Shown here piece after piece: positions 27,156 through 35,806 of a DNA stretch of 45,651 nt. Where the stretch lies: assembly GCA_031291325.1 (NCBI GenBank), contig JARLJG010000065.1, positions 1-45,651 on the forward strand, written 5' to 3'. The notes beneath the pieces were generated by a model. The model searched no databases. It was given only the letters and a program-made list of their open reading frames with translations, and was not told where the DNA came from. This DNA comes from Burkholderiaceae bacterium. GTDB taxonomy: Bacteria; Pseudomonadota; Gammaproteobacteria; Burkholderiales; Burkholderiaceae_D. A program made the translations under genes and the position numbers. Numbering within the stretch: position 1 is the stretch's first letter; each line of letters opens with the position of its first letter.

Positions 27156-28085
27156 TTACACTGATTTTGAACTGAACCATTCCCAGGTTCTGCGCAAGTC
27201 TGCCGCGAAATCGCTGCTCGGTTGCCAGTTGAATTCCTGCTTGACCAGGGAAATGTCCAGCACGCTCTTCGGCACGTCGAGAGCTCTCGCGCTTTGGTAA
27301 ATGCACTCGATCGGCTTGCCGCTGACCGCACGCAGCGTATCGATGATTTCGTTCAGGCTGCGCCCCTGGCCGCTGCCGAGGTTGAATATGTGCGCTGCGC
27401 CGTTATAGTCGATGCCGGCGACCATCGCGTCGATCACATCGTTGATGTAAATATAGTCGCGCACCACCGAACCGTCGCCCCAGATTTCAATCGGCTTGCC
27501 TTCGGCGACCTTGTGCATGAAAGCGGCGATCGCACCTTGCGCCCCAGGCCGCTGTCTTTCGCCAAACGGGTTGGCAAGGCGGAATACCACGAAGTCCAGT
27601 CCATGCAATTCCTTGAACATGGCAAGATATTTTTCAATGGCTAGCTTGGTGATGCCGTACGAGCAAATCGGATCGGTCGGATCGGTTTCCCTGATCGGCA
27701 AGGATTTCGGCTTGCCGTAGACGGTGCCGCCGGAAGACACGAAAATCACTTTTTTCACGCCGGACTTCAATGCGATTTGCAGCAGGCTGAGGGTGCCGAC
27801 CAGATTCGACTGCACGTCGAAAATCGGGTCGATGTTGGACGAGGCGGGAATGGTGGTCGATACCAGATGATAGACGACGTCGATGTCCTTGAGCGCGGCA
27901 TCGATCAATGAATGGTCAGAGAAATCCCCCAACATATAATCGATTTGCGCACTTTTCAGCCACGCCGGACGGATATCCACCGGAACCCGATCCAGCACTC
28001 TCACGGTATGGCCGGACTTAACCAGGCGATCCACCAGATGCGCGCCAATAAACCCGGCGCCGCCGGTTACGAGAATTCGCTTCAT
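27156..28085 (-). CDS. NAD-dependent epimerase/dehydratase (GalE-like)
   Basis: A 309-residue extended SDR enzyme that acts on nucleotide sugars. The NAD-binding glycine motif is TGGAGFIGAHLVDRL (residues 7-21), D54 follows, SSGGTVYG is the substrate/serine block (118-124), and the catalytic pair is Y143/K147 in SYGITKLAIEKY. The length and motifs fit UDP-glucose 4-epimerase-like proteins, but the exact sugar is open. It starts inside the stop of a 53-codon decayed copy of its own beginning (ATGA overlap), which in turn overlaps the glycosyltransferase, so the three are one coupled unit, probably for surface polysaccharide synthesis. Confidence 0.92.
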   Translation of the reverse strand: MKRILVTGGAGFIGAHLVDRLVKSGHTVRVLDRVPVDIRPAWLKSAQIDYMLGDFSDHSLIDAALKDIDVVYHLVSTTIPASSNIDPIFDVQSNLVGTLSLLQIALKSGVKKVIFVSSGGTVYGKPKSLPIRETDPTDPICSYGITKLAIEKYLAMFKELHGLDFVVFRLANPFGERQRPGAQGAIAAFMHKVAEGKPIEIWGDGSVVRDYIYINDVIDAMVAGIDYNGAAHIFNLGSGQGRSLNEIIDTLRAVSGKPIECIYQSARALDVPKSVLDISLVKQEFNWQPSSDFAADLRRTWEWFSSKSV

Positions 28086-28243
28086 TTTTTCTCCATTGCA
28101 TGTCGATTGTCGACATTCAATTCATTGCCGTATCGATCGAAGTTTATCCGATACGGCAGCCCGGTGTTAACTCCAGAGGCAAGCAGTCGATCCACCCGAT
28201 ACGCGCCGACAAGCCTGGCGCCGCCGGTCATAATACGCTTCAT
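28082..28243 (-). pseudogene. 53-codon duplicated, decayed start of the epimerase gene
   Basis: The peptide opens MKRIMTGGARLVGAYRVDRL, a clear degenerate version of the epimerase start (MKRILVTGGAGFIGAHLVDRL): one residue is lost and the glycine motif is broken (GAR for GAG). Similarity fades after about 25 residues. Its ATG overlaps the glycosyltransferase stop (ATGA, 28240-28243) and its own TGA overlaps the epimerase ATG (28082-28085). It therefore cannot bind NAD, but it may serve as a translational relay between its neighbours. Whether a stable peptide is made is unknown. Confidence 0.75.
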
Positions 28244-29610
28244 TGCGCTTCTCCAATCGCCTGCCGATATTCGACATCCAGCGCATCGACGTATTGATCG
28301 ATGTTCAGCGGCGTGATGGCAGCAGCCGACAAGCGCTTCAGCAGATCGGCGTCGGTGAGCAAGCGAAGAATCCGGTCGCGCAATTGGCCAGCGCTGCCGG
28401 GTTTGAACAGCAAGCCGTTGCGCTCGTGCGCAACGATGTCGGACAGTCCTCCAATATCGGAAGCAATCAACGGGCAGCCGGCAGCTTGCGCCGACAACGA
28501 TACCAGAGGCATGTTTTCGTGCCACAACGACGGGATGACCAATGCGTCTAGGCCATCCAGTATGACGGGGATTTTTGCATTTTCAAAAATTCCGCAGAAT
28601 TCCAGTCGCTTGTCTTCCTGCACGTTGCGGATCAAATCCTTTGAATATACAGTCTCGTTGTCGGCAAATTTTCCGTAAATCTTGACCTGAATCGGGAGGT
28701 CGGCGGGCAATAAGCGGATCGCTTCGACCAGTATATGCAGCCCTTTATGAGGCAAAAATTGCCCGATAAATCCGAGCACGAGATCGCTTCCGGTGCGTGC
28801 GCGGGTTCGCTTGATATACCCGTGATTTTTGATCCCGAACGGCAAGATGCGGAAATTACCGTGGCCAAGGCCGCTCTTTTCCAGCGCCGTCTGCGCGTGC
28901 CGGGTCGGCACAAAAATCGTTCGCAGCGAATGAAAGCGTTGCGCGATGATCTCGCCCCTTTTTGCCAGAGCCTGCACGACGCCCACGCGGCCCGACAAAT
29001 CTTTTGCATGCGCTTCGAGCAATTTCATTGCGCCGCCCAGTGCAACGATGGGCACGCTTTTTATGACCCCGGCAACCCAGGCCGGTTGCGATATGCCGGC
29101 GATATGCTTGAAACAGTTTGCGCTGTTCCTGTCCGGTCCCTCGCAAATTGCGCCATTCGACAGCAATAACGCCTGGGTTGGGCAAATCGACCAAAAGTCC
29201 GTCGCTGTAAACAATGTGGGGATGCCGCGCGCGTCGCAGGCGTCGATGGCCCTGATCGACAGCCGGCCAAAGTGATGAAAATGCACGATGCCTGGTTTGA
29301 ATTCATCCAATAACGTGCAGAACCCTTGTTCAAAGACCGGGTTGGCATAGTCGTCCCGCATCGGGTTGCGCGGGCCGCCTAGCGGTGCGCGCTGGTAGTT
29401 GAATCTGACCACGCGCAGGTCGTCGATGCGGTATTCGTCGAAGTGGTCGGCAAGCCCCGGCTGGCGCTCCATCGGGTAGCCGGTCACGACGAGCACCTCG
29501 TGGCCTTTTTCCTTCAACGCGATGGCGACATCGCGCACCAGGGTTTCGGTACCGCCAAAGAATTCAGGCAAAAATAAATGCGTGGTAAGGATAATTCTTT
29601 GAGGTCTCAT
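28240..29610 (-). CDS. Glycosyltransferase, GT4 family
   Basis: A ~456-residue GT-B transferase. The N-terminal half begins RIILTTHLFLPEFFGGTETLVRDVA, the acceptor-side glycine-rich loop; the C-terminal nucleotide-sugar domain shows LVLGFIGQFLPHKGLHILVEAI and PSLWHENMPLVSLSAQAAGCPLIASD (split). The usual EX7E motif reads E-X7-S here (the second glutamate is replaced by serine), a deviation worth noting. Start candidates are ATG 29610 (homology begins there) and ATG 29634. It overlaps the next frame by ATGA. The product probably decorates a surface glycan; the sugar and acceptor are unknown. Confidence 0.88.
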   Translation of the reverse strand: MRPQRIILTTHLFLPEFFGGTETLVRDVAIALKEKGHEVLVVTGYPMERQPGLADHFDEYRIDDLRVVRFNYQRAPLGGPRNPMRDDYANPVFEQGFCTLLDEFKPGIVHFHHFGRLSIRAIDACDARGIPTLFTATDFWSICPTQALLLSNGAICEGPDRNSANCFKHIAGISQPAWVAGVIKSVPIVALGGAMKLLEAHAKDLSGRVGVVQALAKRGEIIAQRFHSLRTIFVPTRHAQTALEKSGLGHGNFRILPFGIKNHGYIKRTRARTGSDLVLGFIGQFLPHKGLHILVEAIRLLPADLPIQVKIYGKFADNETVYSKDLIRNVQEDKRLEFCGIFENAKIPVILDGLDALVIPSLWHENMPLVSLSAQAAGCPLIASDIGGLSDIVAHERNGLLFKPGSAGQLRDRILRLLTDADLLKRLSAAAITPLNIDQYVDALDVEYRQAIGEAQ

Positions 29611-30361
29611 AAATTCATTTTGTTCGACAACCATTCCGCTGCGACAATTCAGAGCCAATTTTCCGAGAAGTGGTCACCGATGCCGGCCAAGTTTCCTTGG
29701 TCGTCAGTCTCAGGATTGCTGCATTCATGTGGACGTTTTCCCGATCCGTGAATTCCGGGTTGAATTCCGCACCCAATTCCAATAGCGCGGCGATGTGCGA
29801 GCGTGCGGCAAATCATATGGAGCGGAGAAATTGAAAATTTTTGCATCAACGCTTGACTAAAGTATTAAGGAAACTTCGTTGCCAATTCGGCAGCGCGAGC
29901 TGGCAAACAGGTCGCAGGTGCAGCACGTTTCTACTTGGCAAAGGCGGCGGCCTCAGCGGTGTTTCTAACGCAGCAATGGTATCAGAATCCCAACGCATTA
30001 CCGGCAAATGGACGCTTGCTCGAATCGGTCGACACAAATTTGTTGCCGGTGGACTGAATTTTCTTCGATGATCGCGGTCAGAGTAAGGCAATGCACCTTG
30101 CGTTACACGCCGACCTTACGGTTTTGGGCATTTGGCGGGTTTGAATGCACAAAAACTGATTATACTTACCGGTTGGCTCGATGCATGTTCGGATTTTTGC
30201 ACATTGTTGCCAGTGATGGTCGGCAGTTTTGCGGTTTCACTTAGTGTTTCATTACGGTTCCAACCAGATTTTCCCCTATTTTTCTTGGCTCCCGGTGCAT
30301 TTAGCTGCGCCGGAGAGTCGATGAAATCGATCAACAAAGATGTAAATATAATAATTCGCCT
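29611..30361. other. 750-bp stretch without a recognisable gene
   Basis: Short open frames on both strands have no Shine-Dalgarno and no recognised domain. One plus frame from about 29870 to 30058 stays open for about 62 codons and reads like real protein (alanine-rich, then QQWYQNPNALPANGRLL) but is preceded by a stop and has no ATG, so it may be a gene relic. A minus-strand stretch at about 29650-29810 is similar. A TATAAT at 30347-30352 lies 10 bp before the next start codon. Confidence 0.5.
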
Positions 30362-30922
30362 ATGCAAAGCTGGAGAATGCTCGTTAGAAGTAGTGCGTTT
30401 GCCGCCGCCCTGATGGTGGTGCTCGGGACGGTTGGCACACCAGCACGCGCCGACGACGCGCAAAAAGCCCCGCCGGGATTCGGCGGCCACCCGCGAAAAG
30501 GCCCGGCGGGCCGCATCGACGATCCGCAAGAAGCCCCGGCGGCTGGCGGCGACGACGCGCAAAAAGCCAAGGCGGCGTTGGCGGCGAAGGATGTCGACAG
30601 TGCACTGAAGGCATTAGGCGTGCCAAAGCCCGGCCCCGGCAAGCGCATCTTGCTGGATGTCCCGGAGATCATCGATGAAAAGGCGAGTTTGGTCATCAAG
30701 GTGAAAAGCGCCATTCCCAATTCCGACTGGATTGCCATCTTGATCGACAAGAATTTGCCGCCGTTTGTCGGTCAATACGATCTGGCCGCCAAGGCGACCT
30801 CAATCGAGGTCAAGACCAAGCTGACGCAAACTTCGACGATCACGGCGATTGTGCGTGCCGATGGCAAGTATTACCGGGTCGACAAGGAAGTCAAGGTCGC
30901 CGTTGCCGGCCCTTGCGAGTAG
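30362..30922 (+). CDS. SoxY-like exported protein with altered C-terminus
   Basis: A 186-residue protein with a Sec signal peptide (core about 10-25, cleavage after ARA near residue 29) and a proline/glycine-rich stretch containing repeated DDAQKA units (about 31-70). The C-terminal 90 residues match the Ig-like SoxY domain (VPEIIDEKASLVIKVKS, ILIDKNLPPFVGQYDL, TAIVRADGKYYRVDKEVKV). SoxY carries thiosulfate on the cysteine of a terminal GGCGG; here the end is AGPCE, one cysteine without the glycine arm. No SoxZ or other Sox gene is nearby. It lies 38 bp before gspE on the same strand. The start is ATG 30362 or 30377. A carrier role is therefore doubtful. Confidence 0.75.
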   Translation: MQSWRMLVRSSAFAAALMVVLGTVGTPARADDAQKAPPGFGGHPRKGPAGRIDDPQEAPAAGGDDAQKAKAALAAKDVDSALKALGVPKPGPGKRILLDVPEIIDEKASLVIKVKSAIPNSDWIAILIDKNLPPFVGQYDLAAKATSIEVKTKLTQTSTITAIVRADGKYYRVDKEVKVAVAGPCE

Positions 30923-30960
30923 AATTGCGCTTTCTTCATGCCCTCATTTCCTCCTCATAG

Positions 30961-32667
30961 ATGAATGCTCCATTGTTGCAATCGACGACCATCGGCCAAC
31001 TGCTGCTGGCGCGCAGCCTGATTTCGCAGGCCGACCTGGATAAAGCGCTGTCTTTCCAAAAGCAGAGCAAGGCGCGCCTGGGCGCGGCGCTGGTGCGCCT
31101 GGGGGCGATTTCCGAGGACACCTTGTTGCCGGTGCTGGCCGAGCAGTTGTCGATGACGCTGCTCGATGAAGAAGACTTGCCGGTTCGCGGCGACGATCTG
31201 CTGCGCACCATGGAGCAAACCGGCATTGCGCCGGCCTGGTTTGCCGAACAGGGATTGATCGTCTGGGAGGGTGCGGACGGCGCAATTCACTGCGCATCCC
31301 GCAATCCGGCTAACTCTTTCTTGCAAGAAACCATGGCGTTGGCAGTTCCCAGCCATGCGCTGATATGGCATTTCGTCCGCACCCGCGATGCGGAGCGGCT
31401 GGTCAAGCTGTTGCAGCCGAAGCAGGAAGCCGGCTATACCGACGAAATTGCGCATCTGAAGGAGTTGGCGGAAGAGGCGCCGGTGATCGAATTGGTCAAC
31501 AATGTGCTGGCCCAGGCAACCGACGAAAACGCGTCCGACATCCACGTCGAACCGGAAGAGCACGAGTTCTCGATCCGTTTTCGTATCGACGGCGTGCTGC
31601 AGACCCGCGCGGTGATGCCGCACGAACGCTTTGCCGCAGTCGCCTCGCGCATCAAACTCATTTCCGGCCTCGACATCGCCGAACGACGCCTGCCGCAAGA
31701 TGGTCGCATCACCGTGCGCGCCAGCGGCTCGGACATGGATATCCGCGTGTCGGTAGTGCCGGGCGTGCATGGCGAATCGATCGTGATGCGCTTGTTGCCG
31801 AAGGATCGCGCCGATTTCCGGCTGGAGCGGCTCGGCATGGAAGCCGACCATTTGCAGCAATTCATGCGCTGGGCCAAGGAGCCGCACGGCATCTTGCTGG
31901 TCACCGGGCCGACCGGTTCCGGCAAGAGCACCAGCCTGTATGCGGCGCTGGCGGTTGCCAACGACCGCCAGAGCAAGATCATCACGGTGGAAGACCCGGT
32001 CGAGTACAAGATGCGCGGCGTCACCCAGATACAAACGCAGTCCGAGATCGGCTACACCTTCTCGCGCGCGTTGCGGGCAATACTGCGGCACGACCCGGAC
32101 ATCATCATGATCGGTGAAATCCGCGACGTCGAAACCGCCGAAATTGCGGTGCAGTCGGCACTCACCGGCCATATGGTGTTTTCCACGCTGCATACCAACG
32201 ATTCGATTGCCGCCTTCACGCGCTTGATCGACATGGGCGTGGAGCCGTTCCTGGTGGCGTCGTCGGTGCGCGCGGTGGAAGCGCAGCGGCTGGTGCGGCG
32301 GCTGTGCCCGGATTGCGCGCAGCCCGGCACGCTGCCGGGCGGCATGGAAGAGATGGTCGAGGCGCTGCGCCAGCGCTACCCGAAGCTGTTGGACAGCGAA
32401 CCGAACTGGCGCACCGCTTGCGGTTGCCCGGCTTGCCACCAGACCGGCTATCGCGGTCGTCTCGGCATCTATGAATTCGTCGACGTCTCGCCCGCAATGC
32501 AAGCGGCGATCATGCGCCGGCTGCCATCGCACGAAATGACGGCCATCGCGCGCGCCGAAGGTTACCGCAACCTGCGCGAAGACGGACTGATCAAGGCGTG
32601 GCGCGGCGCAACCAGCCTGGATGAAGTATTGCGCGTGACCGGCACGACCAATGCCGAGGAAGTCTAA
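30961..32667 (+). CDS. gspE: Type II secretion ATPase GspE
   Basis: A 568-residue cytoplasmic hexameric ATPase that powers pseudopilus assembly. The N-terminal domain (about 1-150, IGQLLLARSLISQADLDKAL) binds the GspL partner; the core shows Walker A GPTGSGKST (316-324), the Asp box around VEDPVEY, Walker B IIMIGEIRD (381-389) and the His box HMVFSTLHTND. The zinc site is C449-X2-C452 with C489-X2-C492, as in GspE and PilB. It opens the gsp operon E-F-G-H-I-J-K-L-M-C-D; gspF follows after 2 bp. No obvious Shine-Dalgarno is seen. Confidence 0.95.
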   Translation: MNAPLLQSTTIGQLLLARSLISQADLDKALSFQKQSKARLGAALVRLGAISEDTLLPVLAEQLSMTLLDEEDLPVRGDDLLRTMEQTGIAPAWFAEQGLIVWEGADGAIHCASRNPANSFLQETMALAVPSHALIWHFVRTRDAERLVKLLQPKQEAGYTDEIAHLKELAEEAPVIELVNNVLAQATDENASDIHVEPEEHEFSIRFRIDGVLQTRAVMPHERFAAVASRIKLISGLDIAERRLPQDGRITVRASGSDMDIRVSVVPGVHGESIVMRLLPKDRADFRLERLGMEADHLQQFMRWAKEPHGILLVTGPTGSGKSTSLYAALAVANDRQSKIITVEDPVEYKMRGVTQIQTQSEIGYTFSRALRAILRHDPDIIMIGEIRDVETAEIAVQSALTGHMVFSTLHTNDSIAAFTRLIDMGVEPFLVASSVRAVEAQRLVRRLCPDCAQPGTLPGGMEEMVEALRQRYPKLLDSEPNWRTACGCPACHQTGYRGRLGIYEFVDVSPAMQAAIMRRLPSHEMTAIARAEGYRNLREDGLIKAWRGATSLDEVLRVTGTTNAEEV

Positions 32668-32669
32668 AC

Positions 32670-33875
32670 GTGGAATATAGTTACGAAGCAGTCAATCGCG
32701 ACGGCCAGGTCATGAAAGGCCAGATCCAGGCCGCCAGCCAGGCGGATGCGCTGCGGATTCTGAAGGATCAGGACTTGACGCCGGTGACGGTTGCCGAAGC
32801 CGGCTCGGGATCCAAGACAAGCGGGCGGCGGGCGACGAAGTCGGCGTCGATCGACGACAAGGCCATCGTGTTTCGCGAGCTGGCGACCTTGCTGGCCGCC
32901 GGCGTGCCGCTGGCGGAGGCGGTCGATTCCACCAGTCTCGCGCATGGCGACACCCAGATCGGCGCGTCGTTCGGCCTGGTCTACGCGCAGTTGCGCGGCG
33001 GCGCGCCGTTGTCGCAGGCCTTGCAAGCGGCTGAACTGGAATTGCCGGAATATGTGTTCCAACTGGTCGGCGCCGGCGAATTGACCGGCAAGCTGGCGCA
33101 GGCGTTGCATAGCGCCACCGACCAGATGGAGTACGAGCAGAAAATTCGCCAGGAAATGCGCAACGCGCTGATTTATCCGAGCATCCTGGTGTTTTCCGGG
33201 ATTGCGGCGACCTTGCTGATTTTCATCGTTGTGGTGCCCAAGTTCACCAATATGCTGAAGAACACGCACGCGAAGATTCCGGCTATTTCGGTCTGGGTGC
33301 TGAAAACCGGCTTGTTCGTGAAAGAAAATCTGTTGTGGTTCGGCCTCGGTTCCGCGGCGATTATTTTTGCTATTGCGTTCCTGCTGTCGAATCCGAAAGC
33401 CAGGAAGCAGTTGATGGAAGCGATTTCGCACTTGCCGTTGATCGGCGCCTGGCTGGTCGATACCGAAATCGGGCGCTGGGCGGCCATGCTGGGCACACTG
33501 TTGGATAACCGGGTGCCGATCGTGCGCGCGATGGAGTTGGCCGAATCGGGAGTGCAACTGAAGGCGGTCTCGCATAAACTGCAGCTTGCCGTGCGCGACC
33601 TGCGGGCCGGCAAGAAGTTGGCCGACGCGTTGGCGCTGCATCGCACGGTCAACCCGATGGGGATCAATCTGGTGCGCGTCGGCGAGCGCACCGGCGAGTT
33701 GCCGGGCATGCTGAAAACGCTCGGCAAGATGTATGAAAATGCCAGCCGCGAGCGCATGAAGCGCTTCTTGATTTTGCTGGAACCGGCCACTATTCTCATC
33801 GTAGGCTGCGTGATCGGATTCATCATGGTCGCCATCATGTTGGCCATCACCAGCCTTTCAACCATGACTTTGTAA
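32670..33875 (+). CDS. gspF: Type II secretion inner-membrane protein GspF
   Basis: A 401-residue polytopic platform protein. Two GspF repeats are visible, each with a cytoplasmic helical bundle (VFRELATLLAAGVPLAEAVDS at about 65-85 and WAAMLGTLLDNRVPIVRAMELAES later) followed by membrane segments: ILVFSGIAATLLIFIVVVPKF, a middle segment (LLWFGLGSAAIIFAIAFLL) and the C-terminal ATILIVGCVIGFIMVAIMLAI. Length and topology are those of GspF. It starts 2 bp after gspE. Confidence 0.95.
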   Translation: MEYSYEAVNRDGQVMKGQIQAASQADALRILKDQDLTPVTVAEAGSGSKTSGRRATKSASIDDKAIVFRELATLLAAGVPLAEAVDSTSLAHGDTQIGASFGLVYAQLRGGAPLSQALQAAELELPEYVFQLVGAGELTGKLAQALHSATDQMEYEQKIRQEMRNALIYPSILVFSGIAATLLIFIVVVPKFTNMLKNTHAKIPAISVWVLKTGLFVKENLLWFGLGSAAIIFAIAFLLSNPKARKQLMEAISHLPLIGAWLVDTEIGRWAAMLGTLLDNRVPIVRAMELAESGVQLKAVSHKLQLAVRDLRAGKKLADALALHRTVNPMGINLVRVGERTGELPGMLKTLGKMYENASRERMKRFLILLEPATILIVGCVIGFIMVAIMLAITSLSTMTL

Positions 33876-33900
33876 ACGTGTATATGAATCGGGAAATACA

Positions 33901-34338
33901 ATGAAACAACGCACTCGCTCTAGCGGCTTCACGCTCATTGAAATGCTGGTGGTATTGGTCATCATCGGCTTGTTGGCCGGGCTGGTAGGCCCCAAGCTGT
34001 TTACCAAGGTCGACACCTCGAAGATCCAAACCGCGCAGACCCAGGTCAAAATGCTTAAAGGCGCATTGGAAACCATGCGTCTCGACATCGGGGTATTTCC
34101 CACCGAGGAGCAAGGCCTGGCCTTGTTGAACGAAGCGCCCAAGGATGAAAAGCTGCGCGCCAAATGGCACGGCCCCTATCTGGACGAGGCCTTGCCGAAC
34201 GACCCGTGGGGCAATCCTTACCAATACAGCATGCCGGGCAGCAACGGCCAACCGTTTGCGCTGTATTCGTTCGGCGCCGACGGCAAGAAGGGTGGCGAAG
34301 GCAACGATGCCGATATCGGCATGCTGCCGCCGGAATAA
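33901..34338 (+). CDS. gspG: Major pseudopilin GspG
   Basis: A 145-residue pseudopilin. The prepilin cleavage site is SG|FTLIEMLVVLVIIG with the conserved E at +5, followed by the hydrophobic spine. The C-terminal globular part ends in the calcium-binding loop typical of GspG (DPWGNPYQYSMPGSNGQPFALYSFGADGKKGGEGNDADIG, quoted as its role only in parts). GspG is the main subunit of the pseudopilus. It lies 25 bp after gspF and 7 bp before gspH. Confidence 0.96.
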   Translation: MKQRTRSSGFTLIEMLVVLVIIGLLAGLVGPKLFTKVDTSKIQTAQTQVKMLKGALETMRLDIGVFPTEEQGLALLNEAPKDEKLRAKWHGPYLDEALPNDPWGNPYQYSMPGSNGQPFALYSFGADGKKGGEGNDADIGMLPPE

Positions 34339-34345
34339 CGCTCGC

Positions 34346-34759
34346 ATGAATGCGAAGTTATCCGTTGGCGGCTACACGCTGATCGAATTGCTGGTCGTAT
34401 TGGCCTTGATCGGTTTTCTCACCGCGATGGTGGCGCCGAATTTGCAAAGACTGACCAACGGCGCCACCTACTCCACCCAGCACGATGCGTTGATTGCCGA
34501 CATCACCGGCCTGAGTTATCGCGCCTTTGCCAACGGCCACGGCATGGTGCTCGCCAACGATACCTTCGGCGCGCTGCAAAGCGACGGCAATCCGCTGCTG
34601 GCAGTGCCGGAGGGGTGGCGGGTGGCGGTCAAGGAGCCGATTCAATTTACCTTCAACGGCTTTTGCAGCGGCGGCGTGATTACCATCACCGCGCCCGATC
34701 TGGTCATCGAAAACCTGTATCTCGAACCGCCTGCCTGCCGGGTGCATAGCGATGCGTAA
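34346..34759 (+). CDS. gspH: Minor pseudopilin GspH
   Basis: A 137-residue pseudopilin with cleavage site GG|YTLIELLVVLALIG (tyrosine instead of phenylalanine at +1, glutamate at +5) and a beta-rich C-terminal domain. It takes the position and size of GspH. The start at 34346 follows gspG by 7 bp. It overlaps gspI by 8 bp. Confidence 0.85.
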   Translation: MNAKLSVGGYTLIELLVVLALIGFLTAMVAPNLQRLTNGATYSTQHDALIADITGLSYRAFANGHGMVLANDTFGALQSDGNPLLAVPEGWRVAVKEPIQFTFNGFCSGGVITITAPDLVIENLYLEPPACRVHSDA

Positions 34760-35186
34760 GCGTTTGCGCCGCAGCCTGGGCTTTACCCTGCTCGAAGCGA
34801 TCGTCGCACTGGTGCTGATCGGCGGCGCCGGCATGGCCTTGTTTTCCTGGATTAACGGCAGCATCGTCGCGTTGCGCCGGGTGGAGGACGCCAACGCCCG
34901 CAACGAGGCGACCGCCAACATCATCGAATATATGCAGGCGGTCAACCCGATGCAGACACCCGAAGGAAGCGCCGATTTCGGCGCGTATCAAATTCAATGG
35001 AAAGCGGAGCCGCTGATCGACCAAGTCGACGGCGTCGCCAATCCGCAAGGCAACAGCCTGTTTCAACTGGGGCTGTACCAAACCAAGATCAATGCCGTGA
35101 AAGCGAACGATCCGAACTGGTTCGACTTCACGCTCAAGCTGGTCGGCTACAAAAAAGTGCGCAACTCGCAGACCCCGGTTCACTGA
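34752..35186 (+). CDS. gspI: Minor pseudopilin GspI
   Basis: A 144-residue pseudopilin with cleavage site LG|FTLLEAIVALVLIGG (E at +5) and the GspI-like sequence NEATANIIEYMQ after the spine. GspI nucleates the pseudopilus tip with J and K. It overlaps gspH by 8 bp and gspJ by 1 bp. Confidence 0.87.
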   Translation: MRKRLRRSLGFTLLEAIVALVLIGGAGMALFSWINGSIVALRRVEDANARNEATANIIEYMQAVNPMQTPEGSADFGAYQIQWKAEPLIDQVDGVANPQGNSLFQLGLYQTKINAVKANDPNWFDFTLKLVGYKKVRNSQTPVH

Positions 35187-35806
35187 TGGCTACTCCCATT
35201 TCCGCGCCCGCCCGCTCTCCCGGCTTCACCATACTTGAAATGCTGGTGGTGTTGATTATCGTCGGCTTCGTCACCAGCATTTTGTTTCAGGCGCTCGATC
35301 AGGTCTACAAGCTGCAAAGCCGTTTTGGCGTGCAATTGGCGCGAAGCCAGCAGGGCGCGATGTACACCGATTGGTTCAGGCAAGTGGTGCAGGGGTTGCA
35401 AACCGATTTTCCGAACGGCAAGGAAGTGTTCAAAGGCAGCGAAACCGAATTCACCGGCGTCACCACCAGTCCGTTGTCGGCCAACTATGGCGCGTCGACG
35501 CAAGTTACGCTGACCCTGCAATACAATATCAGCGAGGAAGCGACCGAGCTGCTGTATGGCGCCGACGCCCAAAGCATGAAGCTGTCGTCTTGGCCCGGGC
35601 GCAGGTCGGGCCGCTTCATCTACGTCGATGCAAAAGGAGATCAGCACGATACCTGGCCGCCGCGCTTCGACCTATGGCCGCAGTTGCCGAATTCGATTTT
35701 GCTGGAGGTTCAGCAGGATGCGGAACCGCAGTTGATCGCCGCCGTGCCGCGCGGTTCGCTGGAGGCGAAAGCGGCCACTACGGAAATGACGGGAACGCCA
35801 TTTTGA
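35186..35806 (+). CDS. gspJ: Minor pseudopilin GspJ
   Basis: A 206-residue pseudopilin with cleavage site PG|FTILEMLVVLIIVGF (E at +5), then a larger globular domain as expected for GspJ. It begins within the gspI stop (TGATG) and ends in a TTGA overlap with gspK. It forms the tip complex with GspI and GspK. Confidence 0.87.
   Translation: MATPISAPARSPGFTILEMLVVLIIVGFVTSILFQALDQVYKLQSRFGVQLARSQQGAMYTDWFRQVVQGLQTDFPNGKEVFKGSETEFTGVTTSPLSANYGASTQVTLTLQYNISEEATELLYGADAQSMKLSSWPGRRSGRFIYVDAKGDQHDTWPPRFDLWPQLPNSILLEVQQDAEPQLIAAVPRGSLEAKAATTEMTGTPF

Noticed and set aside
30955-32532. 525-codon minus-strand frame opposite gspE
   Set aside because: Antisense shadow in high-GC coding DNA; gspE carries complete ATPase motifs.
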